A program made the position numbers and the translations under genes. A DNA stretch of 64,000 nt, taken from contig CANMZB010000009.1 of assembly GCA_947502265.1 (NCBI GenBank), positions 62,001 to 126,000 on the forward strand, written 5' to 3'. Below, one piece after another: positions 8,341-21,868 of this stretch. Origin of the DNA: an uncultured Sulfitobacter sp. GTDB taxonomy: Bacteria; Pseudomonadota; Alphaproteobacteria; Rhodobacterales; Rhodobacteraceae. The notes beneath the pieces were generated by a model that saw only the letters and a program-made list of their open reading frames with translations, did not search any database and was not told the origin of the DNA. Each line of letters opens with the position of its first letter. Positions within the stretch are counted from its first letter, which is position 1.

Positions 8341-11300
8341 ATGAGCGATCATAGCCGCGTTATGAAACCGACAGATGAAGACATTGCGATTGTTGGAATG
8401 GCCGTCAACGTTCCCGGCGCTGGGACGGTGGACGCATTCTGGCAAAACCTGCGCGATGGCGTCTCTTCGATCCGCGAGCTGAGCGAGGCCGAATTGCTGG
8501 CCGCTGGAGAAACACCCCAGAACATTGCGCGCAAGAATTATGTGCGCGCCGCTGCCCGTCTCGAAGGGTTCGAGACATTCGATGCGGAGTTCTTTGGTTT
8601 CTCCCCCAAGGATGCCGCAATCCTTGATCCGCAACACCGCAAATTCCTCGAAGTGGCATGGGAAGCGATGGAGCAGGCGGGTCATGTGCCTGAAAACGTT
8701 CCCGGCCCCGTAGGGGTCTATGCCGGTTGCGGCATGGGGAGCTATTTCTATTTCAACATCTGCTCGAACCCCGATCTGGTGGAAGAGGTGGGCATGTTCC
8801 TGCTGCGCCACACCGGCAACGACAAGGACTTCCTGTCGACGCGTGTGAGCCATGTGTTCGATCTCAAAGGCCCGTCGATCAATCTGCAAACGGCCTGTTC
8901 CACGTCGCTTGTCGCGATCCACTATGGCGCCGCCGCCCTGCGGTCGGGCGAGGTGGATATGGCGCTTGCGGGGGGTGTCACCATCGAATTGCCGCAGGGG
9001 CGCGGCTATGTGTTCAAGGAAAACGAAATTCTGTCGCCGGACGGCGAATGCCATGCCTTTGATCACCGCGCCCAAGGCACCGTTTTCGGATCCGGTGCGG
9101 GCTGTGTTGCGCTCAAGCGGCTGTCGGACGCGCAAGCGGACGGTGATCACATCTGGGCGGTTCTCAAAGGTTCAGCAGTCAATAATGACGGCGCGGCCAA
9201 GGCGGGGTATCTTGCGCCGTCTGTAGACGGGCAATCGGCGGCCATCGTCAAGGCGCTGGAGGCGTCGGGCGTGCCTGCCGACCAGATCGGGCTGGTGGAA
9301 TGTCACGGCACCGGCACCTATCTGGGCGACCCGATCGAGGTCGCAGCGCTGACGGATGCCTATCGCACCCAGACCGACAAGGTGGATTTCGCGCGTATCG
9401 GATCGGTGAAGACCAACATCGGCCACCTCGACACCGCCGCCGGTGTGGTGGGGCTGGTCAAGGCGAGCCTTGCATTGCACCACGAGGCGATGCCGCCTTC
9501 GCTGGGCTTTGAGGCACCCAATCCTGCCATTGATTTTGACGGCAGCCCGTTTGCCGTGAACGACCGGCTGACGGCATGGCCGCGCAGTGCCAAGGTGCGT
9601 CATGCCGCCGTAAACGCGCTGGGCGTGGGCGGCACAAATGCGCATGCGATTCTTGCCGAAGCACCGGTGCGCGCCGTGTCGGAGGAAAGCGATTTCCCGT
9701 TCCATCCCTTGTGCATCTCCGCCCGCTCAAAGGCGGCGCTTGAGGCGAACACAGCGGCCCTTGCTGCTCACCTGCGCGCGCATCCCGAACAGGAACTGGC
9801 GGATATTGCCCACACCCTGAAAAACGGGCGGCGCGGGTTCGAGCATCGCCGCGTGGTTGTTGCGGAAACCGCGATCGAGGCGGCGGATTTGCTGGAGACG
9901 AAGGACACCCGCCGCGTCTTTACCCACCTGCGTCTGGGGGATGCGCCCGGCGTGGTGTTCATGTTCCCCGGCGGTGGCGCGCAATACCCCGATATGGCGT
10001 GCGACCTCTACGAGACCGAGCCGGTCTTTGCCGATGCGATGGATCGCGGCCTTGATCACCTTGCGGCGCAGCTGGATTACGACGTCCGCGCGCTGTGGCT
10101 GCCCGAAGACGGGGACAAGGAAGCCGCTGCCGAGACGCTCAAAAAGCCGTCGGTGCAACTGCCGCTGATTGCCATCGTTGAATACGCGCTGGCGCAGTTG
10201 TGGATGGGATGGGGTGTGAAGCCGTCCGCGATGGTCGGTCATTCGATGGGGGAAAACGTTGCGGCCTGTCTTGCGGGGGTGATGAGCTTTGAAAACCTGA
10301 TTGATCTGGTGCTGCTGCGCGGGCGTTTGTTTGATACCGTGCCGGCAGGCGGCATGATCAGCGTGCCGCTGTCGCTGGATGCGATCCGCCCCTATTTGAC
10401 CGATGATCTGGACATTGCCAGCCTCAACGGCCCCGAGCTGACGGCTATTTCCGGTCCGGATGCGGCGCTTGATGCGCTTGGCGCGCGTCTTGCGGTTGAC
10501 GGGATCGAGAGCCAGCGCATCGCCATCGACATCGCGGCGCACAGCCGCATGTTGGAGCCGATCCTGCCCGAATACCGCGCGTTTCTGGCGCAGCTTGACC
10601 TACAAGCGCCAACCATGGCGTTCCTGTCCAACCGGACCGGCGTCGAGATTACGGCGCAACAGGCCACCGATCCCGACTACTGGGTCGAACAGCTACGCCA
10701 TACCGTGCATTTTGCCGATTGCATCGAAACCTTGTCCGCGGGTGCGCCGCGCGTCTTCCTCGAAGTGGGGCCGGGCAAGGCGTTGTCGTCGCTGGCGCAG
10801 ATGTGCGCAGGTGTGAAACCGGCTCAGGTTCTCAGCTCCCTGCGCCACCCCGATCAGACACTTGCGGATGATGTGTATTTCATGGGGCTCATCGGGCGGC
10901 TTTGGGCCTGCGGGGTCGGGGCGGATTGGGATCAGATCTGGGGCGAGGCGCGGCGCAACCGCGTGCTGCTGCCCACCTACCAGTTCCAGCGCAGCCCATT
11001 TTTTATCGAACCGGGCCAGCAGCGCACCGGGACGGCAACGTCCGCCATCGAGCGGGTGCCGGACATCGCCGACTGGGGCGCAGTACCAAGCTGGCGCGCG
11101 CAATTCGCGGATGTGGATGCCGATCTGGACGCGGCGCTGCGCACGGCGCGCGATCAATGCTGGCTGGTCTTCGCGGACGAAGCGGGCGTGGCTGACGGCG
11201 TTATTGCGCGCCTCGAAGAGGCGGGCGCGCAGGTGAGCGTCGTACGCACCGGTGACAGTTTCGCTGATCTCGGACAGGGGCGCTATCTGCTTGCCCCCGA

Positions 11301-14300
11301 ACAGGGGCGCGAGGGCTATGACGCGTTGATGGCAGCGCTGGACGGCGCGGGACAAAGCCCTGCGCGGATTGCGCATTTCTGGCTTGTGACGCGCGGCGAC
11401 AGCTTTCGCGCGGGCAGCGACCGGTTCAGTCGCAACATGGAACAAGGGTTTTACAGCCTCTTGTGGCTTGGTCAGGCGCTGGGCGATGCCCAAGGCGCGC
11501 CGGACAGGCACCTGAGCGTCTTTACCACGGGTGCGGCGCAGGTGGCGGAGGAGGCGCTGTCCGATCCCGAAAAGGCGATGATCAGCGGCCCTGCGGGTGT
11601 GATCCCGCATGAGATCGCTGGCGTGACCTGCGCGACAGTCGATATCGAGTTGGCCACTGCCCCCGTGCGCAAGGGTTTCTTCGCGCGTGCCGTGCCCGAC
11701 GCGCCGGAGGACATCACCGACCGGCTGCTTGAAGAGCTGATGGCGACCCCTGCCAATACCGTTGCCGCCCTACGCGGGCCGCGCCGTTATGTGCGCGGTG
11801 TGCGGGCGCAGGCATTGCCGCAAGGTACCGAACCGGCATTCAAACACGGCGGCACGTATCTGATTACCGGCGGTTTTGGGGGCATCGGCCAAACCATTGC
11901 GGCCGATCTGCTGGCGCGCTACGACGCGCATGTGGTGCTGTTGAGCCGCACGGCACTCCCCGCGCGCGCGGGCTGGCCGCAAATGCTGGCGACAACCCCG
12001 GCTGGTGATCCTGTCGCCCGCCGCATCCGCGCGGTACAGCGGTTGGAGGCGATGGGTGGCCGTGTTGATGTGCGCGCGGCAGATGTGATGAACATGGCGC
12101 AAATGCGCAAAGTGATCGACGCGCTTTTGGCAGAGGGCCGGATCGACGGTGTGATCCACGCCGCAGGCGCGCTGGACGATGCGCCGCTGATGGCCAAAAC
12201 GCAGGCGCAGGTTGACGCGGTGCTGGCCCCCAAGGTGCAGGGCCTTCGCGTGCTGGACCAGTTGTTGCCCGACGGCAGCGTCGATCTGTTGGTGTTGTTC
12301 GCCTCGACCTCGACCGCGACACGGGCGGCAGGGCAGGTGGATTATGTCGCTGCGAACGAATATCTCAACGCCGTCGCGCTTGCGCGCAAGGGTGGACAGA
12401 CGCGCGTTGTCGCTGTCAATTGGGGCGTCTGGGCCGATGTCGGCATGGCCGCTGTTGCCGTAGGCACGGCAAAGGGGGACGCGCTGCCGCCACGCGCGCT
12501 GGATCTGCCGCTGCTTGGCTCTGTGCAGGTGCTTGAGCGGGAGACCCGTTTCGAGACACCGCTGGACGCGCAAAAGGATTGGGTGCTGGATCAACATCGC
12601 ATGGCGGATGGCGCGCCCGTGATGCCCGGCACCGGCATGATCGAAGCCATGGCCGAAGCTGCGCGCAGCACTGGCATCAAGGGGCCGTTTGCCCTGCGCG
12701 ACCTTTATTTCCTGCGCGCGCTGGGTGTGGAGGCGCATACAGAGCGCCGGATGCGCGTGAGCCTTGTTCCGCAGGACGGCGGGCTGTCGGCGGAACTGCG
12801 CAGCGATTGTCGCCTTGACGGGCGGGATGGCTGGCAGGCCCATGCACAGGCGCGCATTGTGCAGGACGCCCCCCCGGCGGATGACGTTGACCTTGAGGCG
12901 ATCTCGGCGCGGCTTGGCGCTGTGGAGGAGGCAGGCGAGGCCCGTTTGAGCACCCCGCAAGAGGCGCATCTGCGCTTTGGGCCGCAATGGCATGTGCTGC
13001 GCGCGCGCCAGACGGGGGCGGGCGAAGGATTGGCGCGGTTGACCCTTGATGCGCCGCTGGCGCAGGGGCAAATCCTGCACCCCGGTTTGATGGATCTGGC
13101 GACAGGGTGGGCCGTTGCACTGGCCCCCGAATATGACGCGGCGGACCTTTGGGTGCCGGTGTCTTACGGGGCAATCATTGTCTATGATGCGCTGCCGCAA
13201 GAGATTTACAGTCACATACGCCTTGCGCAGGGCGCAGGCGATTCCGCGCGCTTTGACGTGACAATCTGTGACAGCGAGGGCCGCGTATTGGTCGATGTGC
13301 GCGATTTCGCGATGACACGGCTCAAGGGCGGCTTTGCGGCGCAAACTACCCTGCTCACGGCTGCCGAAGTCAGCTTTGACGATGCCACAGGGGCCGATGC
13401 GCGTCCGCAGAGCGAGGCCGAAGAGCGGCTGGCTTATCTGGTGTCTCAAGGCATCACCGCCGCCGAAGGACCGCAGGCGTTGGCGCGTGCGCTTGGCGCC
13501 GGTGTGCCGCAGGTCTATGTTTCGTCAATGCCGCTTGGGGCGCTTATCGCGCAGGCGGATGTGCCGCCGCGCGTACAACCGCAAGGCCAAAGCTTTGCCC
13601 GCACCGATCTTGAAGGTTTTGTGGCCCCGCGCGGACCGGTCGAGGAAGCGCTTGGCGCGATGTGGTCGACCCTATTGGGGGTGTCGCCCGTAGGGGTCGA
13701 AGACAGCTTTTTCGATCTTGGCGGTCACTCGTTGATCGCTGTGCGGCTGTTCGCGGCGGTAAAGCGGGAATTCGGGGTGGAGTTCCCGATCTCTATTCTG
13801 TTCGAGGCACCAACAATTGCCGATTGCGCCGCGTTGATCCTCGAACAAACCGGCGCGCAGCCGGGCATCCCCCAAGAGGACGTTCCCGCCGTGCGCCAGA
13901 GTTTTACCTATCTGGTGCCGCTCAACGGTGTGAAGCCAGGGCAGGCGGCACCGCTGTTCGTGGTGGCGGGGATGTTCGGCAATGTGCTGAACCTGCGACA
14001 TCTGGCGATGCAATTTGCCGACAGCCGCGCGGTCTACGGGCTTCAGGCGCGCGGGCTGATCGGTGACGCCGAGCCGCATGGCACGATCGAGGAAGCCGCC
14101 GCTGCCTACATTGCGGAGCTGCGACAGGTGCAGCCGCATGGACCCTATCTGCTATCCGGTTTCTCGGGTGGTGGTGTCACCGCCTATGAAATGGCACGAC
14201 AGTTGAAAGCCGCGGACGAGGAGGTTGCGATGCTGGCACTGCTCGACACGCCGCTGCCCGTGCGCCCGCCGCTGGGCCGCGCAGACAAGGCGCTGATCAA

Positions 14301-14748
14301 GCTGGCGGAACTACGCCGCAAGGGGCCGGGGTATCTGGTGGAATGGGCGCACAACCGTGTGGCGTGGGAGATTGCAAAACGCAATGGGCGCGACGTACAA
14401 ACCGCGCCCGCGCAATTCAACAACACCAAGATCGAAGCCGCGTTTCTGCGCGCCGTGGGGTGTTATCAGACGCCTGTCTGGCAGGGGCCAATGATCCTGC
14501 TGCGTCCGGCGCTGGATCGCTGTTATAAGGTGAGTGGTGGCAATTGGGTGAGTGCGGCGCGCGAATATGTATTTGCCGATAATGACTGGACCCGTTTTGC
14601 CCCGCATGTGCAGGTGATCGAGGTGCCGGGGGATCATGACAGCATGGTTCTTTCACCCAATGTTGTGGTGCTTGCGGCCGAGCTGCGCGAGGTGATCGCG
14701 GAATCCTTGCTGCAAGAGGCCGCGCCCCAAGCCACGGCGGCGGAGTAA
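8341..14748 (+). CDS. Type I polyketide synthase, single module KS-AT-KR-DH-ACP-TE
   Basis: A 2135-residue protein. KS, about residues 12-440, has Cys186 in TACSTSLVA, His322 in ECHGTGTYLGDP and His362 in IGHLDTAAG. AT, about 540-840, has Ser635 in GHSMGENVAA; the specificity region reads IAAHS rather than a classical HAFH or YASH, so malonyl is likely but not certain. A pseudo-reductase linker precedes an active-looking KR (NADPH motif TGGFGGIGQ near 1172, LDD motif of B-type KRs in GALDDAP, and DYVAANE). DH follows, with His1419 in DQHRMADGAPVMPG and a catalytic-type Asp in LHPGLMDLA. ACP attachment is Ser1797 in DLGGHSL. TE has Ser1942 in GFSGGG and His in VPGDHDSM. KR before DH is not the usual cis-AT order, and no ER is seen. 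The glycosyltransferase gene starts five bases after the stop. Confidence 0.93.
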   Translation: MSDHSRVMKPTDEDIAIVGMAVNVPGAGTVDAFWQNLRDGVSSIRELSEAELLAAGETPQNIARKNYVRAAARLEGFETFDAEFFGFSPKDAAILDPQHRKFLEVAWEAMEQAGHVPENVPGPVGVYAGCGMGSYFYFNICSNPDLVEEVGMFLLRHTGNDKDFLSTRVSHVFDLKGPSINLQTACSTSLVAIHYGAAALRSGEVDMALAGGVTIELPQGRGYVFKENEILSPDGECHAFDHRAQGTVFGSGAGCVALKRLSDAQADGDHIWAVLKGSAVNNDGAAKAGYLAPSVDGQSAAIVKALEASGVPADQIGLVECHGTGTYLGDPIEVAALTDAYRTQTDKVDFARIGSVKTNIGHLDTAAGVVGLVKASLALHHEAMPPSLGFEAPNPAIDFDGSPFAVNDRLTAWPRSAKVRHAAVNALGVGGTNAHAILAEAPVRAVSEESDFPFHPLCISARSKAALEANTAALAAHLRAHPEQELADIAHTLKNGRRGFEHRRVVVAETAIEAADLLETKDTRRVFTHLRLGDAPGVVFMFPGGGAQYPDMACDLYETEPVFADAMDRGLDHLAAQLDYDVRALWLPEDGDKEAAAETLKKPSVQLPLIAIVEYALAQLWMGWGVKPSAMVGHSMGENVAACLAGVMSFENLIDLVLLRGRLFDTVPAGGMISVPLSLDAIRPYLTDDLDIASLNGPELTAISGPDAALDALGARLAVDGIESQRIAIDIAAHSRMLEPILPEYRAFLAQLDLQAPTMAFLSNRTGVEITAQQATDPDYWVEQLRHTVHFADCIETLSAGAPRVFLEVGPGKALSSLAQMCAGVKPAQVLSSLRHPDQTLADDVYFMGLIGRLWACGVGADWDQIWGEARRNRVLLPTYQFQRSPFFIEPGQQRTGTATSAIERVPDIADWGAVPSWRAQFADVDADLDAALRTARDQCWLVFADEAGVADGVIARLEEAGAQVSVVRTGDSFADLGQGRYLLAPEQGREGYDALMAALDGAGQSPARIAHFWLVTRGDSFRAGSDRFSRNMEQGFYSLLWLGQALGDAQGAPDRHLSVFTTGAAQVAEEALSDPEKAMISGPAGVIPHEIAGVTCATVDIELATAPVRKGFFARAVPDAPEDITDRLLEELMATPANTVAALRGPRRYVRGVRAQALPQGTEPAFKHGGTYLITGGFGGIGQTIAADLLARYDAHVVLLSRTALPARAGWPQMLATTPAGDPVARRIRAVQRLEAMGGRVDVRAADVMNMAQMRKVIDALLAEGRIDGVIHAAGALDDAPLMAKTQAQVDAVLAPKVQGLRVLDQLLPDGSVDLLVLFASTSTATRAAGQVDYVAANEYLNAVALARKGGQTRVVAVNWGVWADVGMAAVAVGTAKGDALPPRALDLPLLGSVQVLERETRFETPLDAQKDWVLDQHRMADGAPVMPGTGMIEAMAEAARSTGIKGPFALRDLYFLRALGVEAHTERRMRVSLVPQDGGLSAELRSDCRLDGRDGWQAHAQARIVQDAPPADDVDLEAISARLGAVEEAGEARLSTPQEAHLRFGPQWHVLRARQTGAGEGLARLTLDAPLAQGQILHPGLMDLATGWAVALAPEYDAADLWVPVSYGAIIVYDALPQEIYSHIRLAQGAGDSARFDVTICDSEGRVLVDVRDFAMTRLKGGFAAQTTLLTAAEVSFDDATGADARPQSEAEERLAYLVSQGITAAEGPQALARALGAGVPQVYVSSMPLGALIAQADVPPRVQPQGQSFARTDLEGFVAPRGPVEEALGAMWSTLLGVSPVGVEDSFFDLGGHSLIAVRLFAAVKREFGVEFPISILFEAPTIADCAALILEQTGAQPGIPQEDVPAVRQSFTYLVPLNGVKPGQAAPLFVVAGMFGNVLNLRHLAMQFADSRAVYGLQARGLIGDAEPHGTIEEAAAAYIAELRQVQPHGPYLLSGFSGGGVTAYEMARQLKAADEEVAMLALLDTPLPVRPPLGRADKALIKLAELRRKGPGYLVEWAHNRVAWEIAKRNGRDVQTAPAQFNNTKIEAAFLRAVGCYQTPVWQGPMILLRPALDRCYKVSGGNWVSAAREYVFADNDWTRFAPHVQVIEVPGDHDSMVLSPNVVVLAAELREVIAESLLQEAAPQATAAE

Positions 14749-14753
14749 ACCGG

Positions 14754-15724
14754 ATGTCAAAGCCTTCTATTCTATGTGTTTTGCTGAATTTTCGCACACC
14801 GGACATGACGCTGCGCGCGGCAAAGGCCGCTTTGGCCGATTTGCGCGCTACGGGTGGTGAATTGGTGATCGTCGATAATGCCTCGGATGATGGATCGCTC
14901 GAGTCCATGCGCCGCGAGATCGTTGCGCGCGGGTGGGATGCAGACGGGCGCGTACGCCTCATCGCCTCGCCGGTCAACGGCGGTTTCGGCGCGGGCAACA
15001 ATATCGGCATCCGCGCGGGGATGAGCGATGGCAGCACGCCCGATTACTTCTACATCCTCAATTCCGACGCGTTCCCCGATGCGGGTTGTATCGCGGCACT
15101 TGTTAACCATCTTGAAACGACCCCACGCGCCGGAATCGCCTGTTCACATCTGCGCGGCGAAGACGGGGTGACCCATAACACCGCCTTCCGGTTCCCCTCC
15201 ATCGCGGGAGAGTTCGAGGGTGCGGCACGGCTGGGTGTGATTTCGCGGCTGTTGGCGGATGCGCAGGTGCCGCTGCCCCAGCCGGAAACGACACAGCAGG
15301 TGGATTGGAGCGCAGGCGCCAGCATGATGCTGCGCCGCGCGATGCTTGACGAGATCGGCCTTTTTGACGAGACATTTTTCCTTTATTTCGAAGAGACGGA
15401 TTTGTGTCTTCGCGCCGCCCGCGCGGGGTGGACATGTTGGTATGTGCCGCAAAGCCGCATTGTGCATATCGGCTCTGTTTCGACCGGTATGAAAACCAAC
15501 CGGCGCATGCCGCGCTATTGGTACGATTCCCGCCGCCATTACTTCATCAAGAACCACGGGCGCGGCTATGCCTTTGCCGCGTTGCTTGCGCATCTGGCGG
15601 GGGGCGTTCTGCACCGCCTGCGCATGGGGTTGTCAGGGCGCAAGCCGCAGGATCCGAAATGGTTTCTGAGCGATCTTCTGACCCACGCCACAACCCCGTA
15701 CCGACTGTCTCCGGAGGACCGATC

Positions 15725-15728
<4 letters not shown>
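14754..15728 (+). CDS. Glycosyltransferase family 2 (rhamnosyltransferase-like) between PKS and NRPS
   Basis: A 324-residue GT-A fold protein: ILCVLLNFRTPDMTL, LVIVDNASDDGSLE, NGGFGAGNNIGI, and the metal site around YILNSDAFPDAG. The acceptor region contains SAGASMMLRRAML and EETDLCLRAARAGW. This pattern is common in rhamnosyltransferase-like GT2 enzymes, though donor specificity cannot be assigned. It lies between the PKS (five-base gap) and the NRPS (ATGA overlap, 15725-15728). It is therefore almost certainly co-translated with both, which suggests that the assembly-line product or its acceptor is glycosylated. Confidence 0.88.
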
Positions 15729-20199
<4,471 letters not shown>

Positions 20200-20203
<4 letters not shown>

Positions 20204-20901
20204 CACCGGATATTGATCTCGTCACGGATCTGACGCGTTCGGTCTTGCCAACGGGGCTGGCGGTGGCGGCCCGCGATCCGCGAATTATGCCTCGCGCCGT
20301 GAACCCGTTTGAGGACGCTTTGGTGCGCCGGGCCGTGCCGCGACGACAGGCCGAATTCCATGCCGGGCGTGCGGCGGCACATGCGGCGATGCTAACTCTC
20401 GGGGTGTCACCACGTCCGGTGCTTGCCGGAACCGATCGCGCGCCCCTCTGGCCTGACGGGCTTACGGGGAGTATTTCGCACAGCACGACAGCCTGTGTTG
20501 CAATCATCGGGCTGCGCGCCGATTGGGCGGGCATTGGCGTGGACATTGAAGAGGACACGCCGCTTTGCCCCGATCTGGTGCCCGAGATATGCACCGCTCC
20601 GGAACAGCACTGGCTTGCGGGTCTGCCCGCAACCGAGCGCGGCCTGATGGCCAAGCTGATCTTTTCCGCCAAGGAGGCGACCTATAAGGCGCAGTATCCG
20701 CTGAGCTGTGCATTGTTCGGCTTTGATGCCCTTTGCGTCAAAATCGACCGGGTGCAGGCGCGTTTTTCCGCGCGCTTCGTGTATCCGCAGCCCCCCTTTG
20801 CAAAAGAGGTGGTTCTTACCGGATCTTATGCCCATGCCGCTGGTGTACTTGTCACCGGCGTGACACTTGGGCAGTCTGAGGCAAAGCGGATTGCGGGCTG
20901 A
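20200..20901 (+). CDS. 4'-phosphopantetheinyl transferase, Sfp/EntD type
   Basis: A 233-residue protein starting at a GTG that overlaps the NRPS stop (GTGA). It carries the EntD-like motifs in order: LWPDGLTGSISHSTTACVA, the Mg2+-binding IGVDIEED, and the FSAKEATYKAQYP helix with the catalytic Lys-Glu. These enzymes move phosphopantetheine from coenzyme A to a conserved carrier-protein Ser. The obvious targets are the PKS ACP (Ser1797) and the NRPS PCP (Ser1416) made by the same transcript. Having its own PPTase means this assembly line is self-contained. Confidence 0.95.
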
Positions 20902-20905
20902 ACAG

Positions 20906-21868
20906 GTGACAGACAAGACATTCACACGGCGCGGTATGATACGGATCGTGACAGGAGGCGCTGTTGGCGTCGGGGCTGCGTTGTTGTTGCGCGCTGGCAT
21001 TGGCCGGTTACGCGAGGCGCGCGCGCGCGATCTGTACGCGGCTCCGCGTTCAGCGCCATCCGGTGCGTTACGGATGTTTCATCTGGGTCATTCGCTGGTC
21101 GGGCGCGACATGCCTGCGATGCTGGCCCAACTTGCGCCTGCGGGTCATGATTACGCCAGCCAGCTTGGCTGGGGGGCAAGCCTGCGGGAACATTGGTATC
21201 CCGACGTGCCTGTCAACGGATTTAAAGAGGAAAACGACCACCCCAAATTCCTGCCTGCGCGCGCGGCGCTGGGATCCGGTCCTTTTGACGCTGTTGTACT
21301 GACCGAGATGGTCGAGCTGCGCGATGCGCTGTCCTATCATGACAGCCCCGATTATCTGGCGAACTGGGCGGGATTGGCCCGCGCCGCGCGCGCGGATGTC
21401 AAACTGTACCTCTACGAGACATGGCACCATACCGATGATCCCGACGGCTGGCTTGACAGGATCGACGCCGATCATGACGCGCTCTGGCTCAGACGGCTGG
21501 CGCTGCCTGCGGCGGCAGATCTGGGCGCGCCGATCCATCTGGTCCCGGCGGGGCAGGTTCTTGCCGCGCTCACGCGCGCGGTTGAGGCGGCGGGCGGTGT
21601 GGGCAATATCGCGGACCGGACATCGCTTTTTGCGCGCACGCCGGAGGGGGGCGTAGACACGATTCATCTGGGCGATTTAGGCACGTATCTGGTGGCGCTC
21701 ACCCATTATGCGACGCTGTATCATCGTGATCCGTCCGGCTTGCCGCTTCAGTTGATGCGCGCCGACGGTACGCCCGCCGATGCGCCAGACGCGCGCTCGG
21801 GTGCATTGATGCAGCAGATCGTCTGGGACGTGGTGCGGCGCACCCCCTTTAGCGGAGTAGCGGCATGA
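20906..21868 (+). CDS. SGNH-hydrolase-like protein with twin-arginine-like leader
   Basis: About 320 residues from a GTG at 20906, four bases after the PPTase stop; an in-frame ATG at 20867 lies inside the PPTase gene and is less likely. The N-terminus TFTRRGMIRIVTGGAVGVGAALLLRAG looks like a Tat-type signal or anchor. The mature part has an SGNH block I-like motif (HLGHSLVG, Ser63), a YETWHHTDD segment and a late DTIH motif in the position of the Asp-x-x-His of SGNH esterases. It is therefore probably periplasmic and could add or remove an acyl ester on a glycan. It is a tandem paralogue of the N-terminal half of the next protein. Substrate is unknown. Confidence 0.65.
   Translation: MTDKTFTRRGMIRIVTGGAVGVGAALLLRAGIGRLREARARDLYAAPRSAPSGALRMFHLGHSLVGRDMPAMLAQLAPAGHDYASQLGWGASLREHWYPDVPVNGFKEENDHPKFLPARAALGSGPFDAVVLTEMVELRDALSYHDSPDYLANWAGLARAARADVKLYLYETWHHTDDPDGWLDRIDADHDALWLRRLALPAAADLGAPIHLVPAGQVLAALTRAVEAAGGVGNIADRTSLFARTPEGGVDTIHLGDLGTYLVALTHYATLYHRDPSGLPLQLMRADGTPADAPDARSGALMQQIVWDVVRRTPFSGVAA

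Noticed and set aside
15404..15724. Longer N-terminus for the NRPS reading frame
   Set aside because: The extension overlaps the glycosyltransferase gene and has no formyltransferase-like sequence; the ATG at 15725 begins the domain and overlaps the previous stop.
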